NCBI GenBank assembly: GCA_006176705.1
Contig: QRFJ01003036.1
Coordinates: 62,001-126,000, forward strand
Length of the DNA: 64,000 bases
Origin: Cocos nucifera
Lineage: Eukaryota; Streptophyta; Magnoliopsida; Arecales; Arecaceae
Direction of reading: 5' to 3'
This document shows positions 58,252 to 64,000 of this stretch, one piece after another; within the stretch, counting starts at the first letter, position 1, and each line of letters starts with the position of its first letter. A model generated the notes under the pieces. The model was not told the DNA's origin. It made no database searches and was given only the letters and a program-made list of their open reading frames with translations. The position numbers and the translations under genes are program-made.

Positions 58252-58265
58252 AACTCCCACTTGAT
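58252..58265 (-). other. Polypurine tract of B
   Basis: The element strand reads atcaagtgggagtt between the pol stop (complement of 58266-58268) and the LTR. Confidence 0.85.
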
Positions 58266-58880
58266 CTAAAGCTAATTGACTATAAATCTAAGTCCCATCT
58301 TCTCAAGGTGGGCTTCGATCTTCTGCTGGCCCAATGGCTTTGTAAGTGGGTCTACCGCATTGTCTACGGAGTCGACTCTCTTGACCTCGACGTAATCTTT
58401 CTTGAGGTAATCATGGATGAGGTGGTATCGCCGCTCGATGTGCTTGAATTTTTAGTGAGAGCTCGACTTTCTAGCTAGGGCTATGGTGCCATTATTATTA
58501 TAGTACAGAGAAATGACATCCGATGGCATCACTTTGATCTCTGTGGTGAACTTCTTGTACCATAATGCCGCCTTCATAGCTTCTGATGCAGCGATGTACT
58601 CTGCTTCCATGGTGGAATTTACTATTACTATCTACTTGGAACTCTTTCAACTGACAGCACCATCATTACACACAAATAGACTTCTAGATGTCGACTTTCG
58701 ATCATTTATATCGAACATAAAATTTGAGTCTGTATATCCTTGGACTTGGAGTTCTCCATTACCAAAAATCAACAACATATCCTTAGTTCTTCTTAAGTAC
58801 TTAAGGATATATTTCACAGAAGTCCAATATTCTTCATCTAGATTCGACTGATATCTACTCGTGACACTCATAGCATGGGC
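58266..58880 (-). pseudogene. Copia RNase H of B
   Basis: Minus strand. RYQSNLDEEYWTSVKYILKYLRRTKD at 58790-58860 keeps the Trp that is a stop in A. GYTDSNFMFDINDRKSTSRS follows at 58690-58740, where the Asp after Ser has become Asn. The Glu motif is near 58610 and the DPLTKPLG-type tail near 58340. Stops interrupt it between these parts (for example near 58630). The family enzyme removes template RNA; this copy is inactive by its frame alone. Confidence 0.85.
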
Positions 58881-60080
58881 TATATCAGGTCATATACATA
58901 ATATGGCATACATGAGGCTCCCTATTGCTGAAGCATAAGGGATCTTACTCATACATTCAATCTCCTCAGATGTGTTGGGATACATTTTCTTGGAGAGATG
59001 AATTCCATGTCTGAAGGGTACCAATCCTCTCTTGGAGTTTTCCATGCTAAACCTCTTTAACACTTCCTCTATGTACATCTTCTATGAAAGACCTAGCATT
59101 CTATTCAGTTTATCTCTATGGACCTTAATTTCTAGAATGAAGGATGCTTCTCCTAGGTCTTTCATGGAGAATTCTTTAGATAACCACATTTTAACTGTGG
59201 TCAACATGAGAATATCATTCCCAATAAGAAGGATATCATCCACATACAGTACGAAAAAGATAATAGCGCTCCCACTGATCCTTTTAAAAATATATGGTTC
59301 CTCCTTGCTCTTGATGAAAACCTAATAATTTGATTACATCATTAAAATGAGTATTCCAGCTTCGAGATGCTTGCTTCAGTTCATATATGGACCTTTGCAA
59401 CTTGCATACTTTATGATCAGCATCACTAGATGTGAAACCTAGTGGTTGTTCCATATAGATCTCTTGCTCAAGGTATCCATTTAAGAATGTTGTTTTTACA
59501 TCCATTTGCCATATTTCATAATTAAAATAGACTGCAATAGTAAGCAATATGTGGATGGATTTTAGCATAGCTACTGGCAAAAAGGTATCCTGATAGTCAA
59601 TGCCTTCACGCTGACTATACCCTTTTGCCACTAATCTAGCTTTGAATGTCTCCACATTTCCATCTGCACCAATCTTTCTCTTGTAGATCCTCTTACACCT
59701 AATAGGTACTATACCTTTAGGTGGATCTACCAAGGTCTAGACTTGGTTTGAGTGCATCGAGTCAATTTCTGACTTCACTACTTCTAATCATTTCTCAAAG
59801 TCGATATCCGATATCACCTCATCATAGATTTTGGGATCATCACCATGAACCCCATTACCTACAAGGAACATTTTCTCTACTTCCTCTGAAATAGTACCTA
59901 AGTACCTCTCAGGAGGATGAAAAATCCTTTCCAATCTATGAGATGGAGTTGGTAGTGATTGTATTGGCTTAACCTAATTTGGTTCCATAGGGTCCTTAGC
60001 TCGTTGCTCTTGTGAGACTTTCTCCTTAAGCTTGATTTTCTTTCCAATGCCGCCATCTTGAATAAACTATTTTTCAAAAA
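58881..60080 (-). pseudogene. Copia reverse transcriptase of B
   Basis: Minus strand. Linker with a SHKSNELRTLWNQIR-type region at 59900-60080; WTLVDPPKG near 59720 preceded by a stop in place of the family Trp; KARLVAKGYSQREGIDY near 59620; MDVKTTFLNG near 59490 (catalytic Asp kept); SIYELKQASRSWN near 59370; a frameshift near 59310; the YVDD-box region near 59230-59260 in another frame; MYIEEVLKRFSMENSKRG at 59020-59078. Ends IPYASAIGSLMYAILCI before 58890. Broken by several stops. Confidence 0.88.
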
Positions 60081-61395
60081 AAATGGCATGCCGACTCACA
60101 ATCACATTATGGTCTTCTGAAATATAAAAATAATATCCTAATGACTCTTTAGGATATCCTATGAATCGAGCTCTAAAGGACCTATAGTCTAACTTGTCCG
60201 CTTGTTGTCTTTTAACATGAGCTGGACAACCCCAAATTCTGAGATGACTTGGACTTGGTTTCTTACCATGCCATATCTCATATGGTGTGGTAGGAATGGT
60301 TTTAGAGGGAACCTATTCAGTAAATATATAACAGTTAACAGACTATGTCTCCAAAAAAAATCAAGAAGGTCTGTGAAGCTCATCATGGATCGGACCATAT
60401 CTAATAGGGTTCGGTTCATCCATTCTGAAACCCCATTGAATTGAGGTGTTCCAGATGGAGTCTATTGAGAGTCTATGCAATTTTGCTTGAGATAGTTCAG
60501 GCATTCCCGACTAAGGTATTCACCTCCTCAATCTGATCGAAGAACCTTAATGGATTTTTCAGTTTGCTTTCCAACTTCATGTTTGAATTTCTTAAACTTT
60601 TCAAAGGCTTCAGACTTGTGTCTCATAAGATACACGTATCCATACCGAGATAAATCATCGATAAAAGTTATGAAGTAGTCAAAGTTACCTTTAGCCGACA
60701 TATCAAATGGGCCACACACATTAGTATATACTAGGGCAAGTAGATCTGTGGCCCTTTCCCTATGTCCTACAAAAGGAAGCATAGTTATTTTGTCATGAAG
60801 ACATGATTCACAAATTAGATATGACTCGAAAGTCAACAAACTCAATAGCCCAATTTTCTCTAATTTATTAACCCTATCTTTTGCTATATGACCTAGCCTT
60901 AGGTGCCATAGATACCTATCATTTGGACTATCCTTGAGTCATTTTGATCTTATGGCATTCACATTTTTCTCGATATTAAAGATAGATACATCAATATGTA
61001 ACTGGTAGAGACCATTAATGAGAAAATGACTTGTAATTTTATTTCTTTCATAAAGAATATTACAATGGTCCTTAAGAAAACTAATTATATAGCCTTCTTA
61101 TGCTAAACATGAAATAGAAATCAAATTCCTACTTGCAGTAGGCACATAATAACAATCCCTAAGTACTAAATCTAAGCCAGACGGTAGTCGAAAAGGATAG
61201 GTTTCCATGACCACAGCAACAACCCTTGCTCCATTTTTGATGCGTAGGATAATCTCACCATCCCTCAGCCTCCTGTTATCCTAAAGATCTTGCATAAAAG
61301 TGCACAAATGAGCACTAGAACTAGAGTCAAGCATCCAACTAGATGCAGAAGAAATTATAAGGTTAGATTCAATAACGAGCATACCTCTAGAAGGA
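60081..61395 (-). pseudogene. Copia protease-integrase of B
   Basis: Minus strand. Protease motif (LDSSSSAHLC-like) near 61310-61340; zinc domain near 60780-60900 (CESCLHDKITMLPF, changed around the second His/Cys pair); VYTNVCGPFD near 60720, where the first catalytic Asp of HTD has become Asn; FITFIDDLSRYGYVYLM near 60640-60680; RSD near 60530; then MNRTLLDMVRSMMSF near 60390 in a different frame and the IWGCPAHV counterpart near 60220. The Asp-to-Asn change, frameshifts and stops make it non-functional. Confidence 0.85.
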
Positions 61396-62223
61396 TCTAT
61401 TTTCTTCTTATTCTTCAGGATGGCTAGGTATGTAAGGCAGTTTTGCTTTCAGTGGCCGTTAGTATTATAATGGAAACACTTTTCTTTGTCAGCGACCTTC
61501 TTCTTTAGCTCTGCCTATGTTTTTCTTTCCTCCTTCCGCCTTCTATTTCTTCACAAACTTCTTCTTCTTTTTAGAAAACTTTCTTTTAGAAGAAGTCTGT
61601 TCCATAACAAGTACTTAGCCTTTAGAACCTTTGATAGAAAGCTCAACAGTAACCACCATATTCATAGGCTCGGTCAGAGTATTCCAAAGTTTATGCATAT
61701 GGTAGTTCATGATGAACTGCCCATACGCATCAGTCAAGGATTGCAGAATTATATCATTCTGTAGATCTTGGTCTAACTTCACTTCGAACTTCTTAAGCTC
61801 TTCTAAGTTCTTGATTATCATCAGATAATGATCTTAGACTGATTGTCCATCATGCATTTTAGCCTTAAACAGTCGTTTAGTGATCTAATATTTGGCTGTG
61901 CGACTTTGTTTACCAAACAACTCTTGTAGGTGAGCCAATATTTGGTAGACAATCTTGATATCTTCATGTTGATGCTGAAGCTCATCAGACATCGAGCCCA
62001 ACATCTAGTATCTGGCCTTATTATCTTTATCCATCTATTTGTCAAGAGATGCTCTCTATTCAGTGGATGGATGAGCTGATAAGGTAGGGGGATCCTGGTC
62101 CAATACATGAATCAACTTCTCAAAATCTAAAATAATTTTGAAGTTCCAAAGCCAATCTTTATAATTAGGTCCGATAAGTCTATGGGTATCCAGGATATGA
62201 GATAGTGGGTTGGACGTAGATAT
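61396..62223 (-). pseudogene. Copia gag of B, start codon lost
   Basis: Collinear with A gag. The expected ATG is ATA (complement of 62221-62223). ISTSNPLSHILDTHRLIGPNYKDWL and FKIILDFEKLIHVLDQDPP are at 62090-62220, without A's G insertion. Later come MSDELQHQHEDI (about 61980), the IIKNLEELKKFEVKLDQDLQ and QSLTDAYGQFIMNYHMHKL segments (61690-61820), a Lys-rich part (61560-61600) and a zinc knuckle near 61445-61485: CFHYNTNGH, a stop, KQNC (second Cys is Tyr). Stops replace several Trp and Gln codons, consistent with C-to-T decay. Confidence 0.85.
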
Positions 62224-64000
62224 TTTTTTTCTGTAAAGAGTCAAAGTTTCTAATTAGATTTTATAATTAAGACTTGACCAATTTATTTAGGGGTTTGATT
62301 TTTAAACAAATTAGCTCCCACTATTTTCTCAAATCCCTATACTTCCTCTATAGAGATGCAAAAATGTCCATGATTACTAATTTCTAGTGGATGATGCAAT
62401 CCCATAAACTGACTCATCACCTCACCTAATAGTTATTGATGATGGGTTAGCTAATTAGTAAACAATTCTTGTCCAATGATTCTCTAATCATGGTGCACTT
62501 AGGCGTGGTCTCTAATTCATGAATCTCACCATGCCCGAAATATTGATCCATTCCATAGTTAAGTCAGATCCATCATTTGCACGGATAGAATTTCTAATTA
62601 GGTCTCTCACCATATCCAAAATATTGAGCCCAATCCATCCTTCAGCCCGTAGCATCTAATGCCTAATAGACATGGTTGCATCTTTTTGATGCAATTGAAC
62701 CACCATGATCAGTTGAGAACAATCAATCCCGGGAAGAGCCCGCACATCTACAATGGTGGAAGACCTTAGACTTAATCTTTTCTTAGAAAGATTTGATTTA
62801 GGTCTCTTTAAACTTGACTTGACATAGCCATAATCATTATGACTAACCTAGTGGCATGGGTTAGCTTGGATTGTTAACCACCTTAGATCAGGACTAAGCT
62901 GACAAATATGGTCAGGTAAGTGAGATCGGTGGAAGGGATATGCCATTAACTCAATAAGAATGCATTCAAGTCGAGTAGCTCCCAATTAAAAATCAATCGA
63001 TTGTATCTGCCAAACTTATATTAGACACCAAATTATTGAACTAGAATCAATCGGGTTAGCCTATAATCTAGACTCTAACCACTGAGCCTAATTAGGTCTT
63101 AACTTGATCGATCACTCATGTGACTCGACCTTGACCCTAACTTAATCCTATTAGGCTGGTCAATTTAAGCACTCTTGATCCCATCTAACTAACTCTTGAT
63201 TCGGTTTAATCAATCACTAGACCTAATTGAGCTACCCAAGCCCGAACCCAATTTTATGAATATGTCTTAGATCTAAAATTTTTTAATTTTATATCTAATA
63301 TGTTTTATAATCTTAATTCTTAATTAAGTTTAGAGTTCATAAACAAAATATGTATATGAAACCCTAGGGTTTTAGGATTTAGGATTTTACAAAAAAGAAG
63401 TTTTAGATTTCTGATTAAGGATGAACGCGCAGCACCCCTACATATTATAAGAACACTCCATTGAATGAGAGAAAAGGGCCTTTAAACCCTACATCATTCT
63501 TATGACTGGATGGCCAAGGAGAATGCCTTAATCAGAAATATGATAAATCTACAAAACTAATTAGATCTACATCATATATCACATATATAAAAATTGATCT
63601 AACTAAAAACATATTTTGCATACATCTCATGTATCATATCATGAATATTTTTAGATTTAAATTATATAATAAATATCTAAAAAATAAGATTTAAATTTGA
63701 TCATATCAAATTAAAATTTATTCTAGATAATTTTGTAGAACTATTCTATAACTAGTCTAAACATGCATCTATCATATCTCATATGAATAAATTAAATAAA
63801 TTTATTTTTTATTTTTTAGATCTTATTATAATATTTATAATATCAAAAAAAATTAAATAAATAAATCTAAAAATTATAATTAATCAAATTAAAATTATGA
63901 TCATGTTAGACTACACAGAATAATTCTATTCCTAGTCTAGTCATGCATCTCATACATCTTAGATCTAGATTATTTAATTTTTAATTTTTTTAATTTTAGA
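62224..64000 (-). other. Leader of element B, to the window edge
   Basis: Non-coding; collinear with the A leader 52537-54307 with many transitions. Contains the shared block at about 62910-63200. No frame of note. Confidence 0.85.

Larger units (their letters stand above)
58252..64000 (-). mobile_element. Ty1/copia retrotransposon B, internal region (5' LTR outside window)
   Basis: Same family and order as A: polypurine tract 58252-58265, RNase H, RT, integrase, protease, gag and leader up to the window end. By comparison with A, the PBS and 5' LTR should begin about 110 bp beyond 64000. B differs from A mainly by G/C-to-A/T changes and carries many more stops. It is the host of A. Confidence 0.92.

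Overview
The window is a block of nested plant LTR retrotransposons. I can support no host gene, rRNA, tRNA gene or CRISPR array. Almost every base can be assigned to one of eleven elements: nine Ty1/copia elements or remnants (called A, B, C, D, E, F, G, H and K here), one Ty3/gypsy-type element without pol (I), and one non-autonomous LTR element without recognisable pol (J). Primer-binding sites complementary to the 3' end of plant initiator-Met tRNA, very long LTRs (2.3-2.8 kb), AT-rich decayed sequence and the nesting itself point to a large, repeat-rich angiosperm genome. A monocot such as a palm is my guess only; the sequence does not name the species.

Layout from left to right: 1-6218 element C (minus; pol, a 25-N gap, gag remnant, leader, 5' LTR). 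6219-9841 element D (plus; RT-RNase H tail and 3' LTR), interrupted by C. 9842-12140 element K (plus; leader, gag, protease, start of integrase), interrupted by D. 12141-12480 unassigned. 12481-13827 truncated LTR and leader of element E (plus). 13828-25077 gypsy-type element I (plus), inserted in E's leader and itself split by J (19859-23439, minus). 25078-25258 E's leader resumes. 25259-33096 element F (plus), whose 3' LTR is cut by G. 33097-34822 and 45356-45544 LTR of G (minus), split by the full-length element H (34823-45355, minus) and then cut by B. 45545-46288 and 56704-64000 element B (minus), split in its 3' LTR by the full-length element A (46289-56703, minus). B's 5' LTR lies beyond the right edge.

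The nesting order gives relative age: A is younger than B, B and H are younger than G, G is younger than F, F and I are younger than E, J is younger than I, and C is younger than D, which is younger than K. The longest chain is E-F-G-B-A, five levels. Target-site duplications support A (tcttt/tcttc), H (gaaac/ggaac), I (tatta/tgtta) and J (tcctc/tcctc, perfect).

All copia elements share one plan: LTR, initiator-Met PBS, a long non-coding leader (about 0.8 kb or more, usually 1.8-2 kb), gag, PR-IN-RT-RH, then a polypurine tract that directly follows or overlaps the pol stop. Every reading frame is broken by stops or frameshifts, so none looks autonomous now. A is the best preserved. The most interesting non-coding signals are a dense WRKY (W-box) cluster upstream of the TATA box in the A/C LTR family, a stem-loop with compensating G-U pairs shared by the F and H leaders, and two independent insertions (I and F) at the same place in successive tandem units of E's leader.
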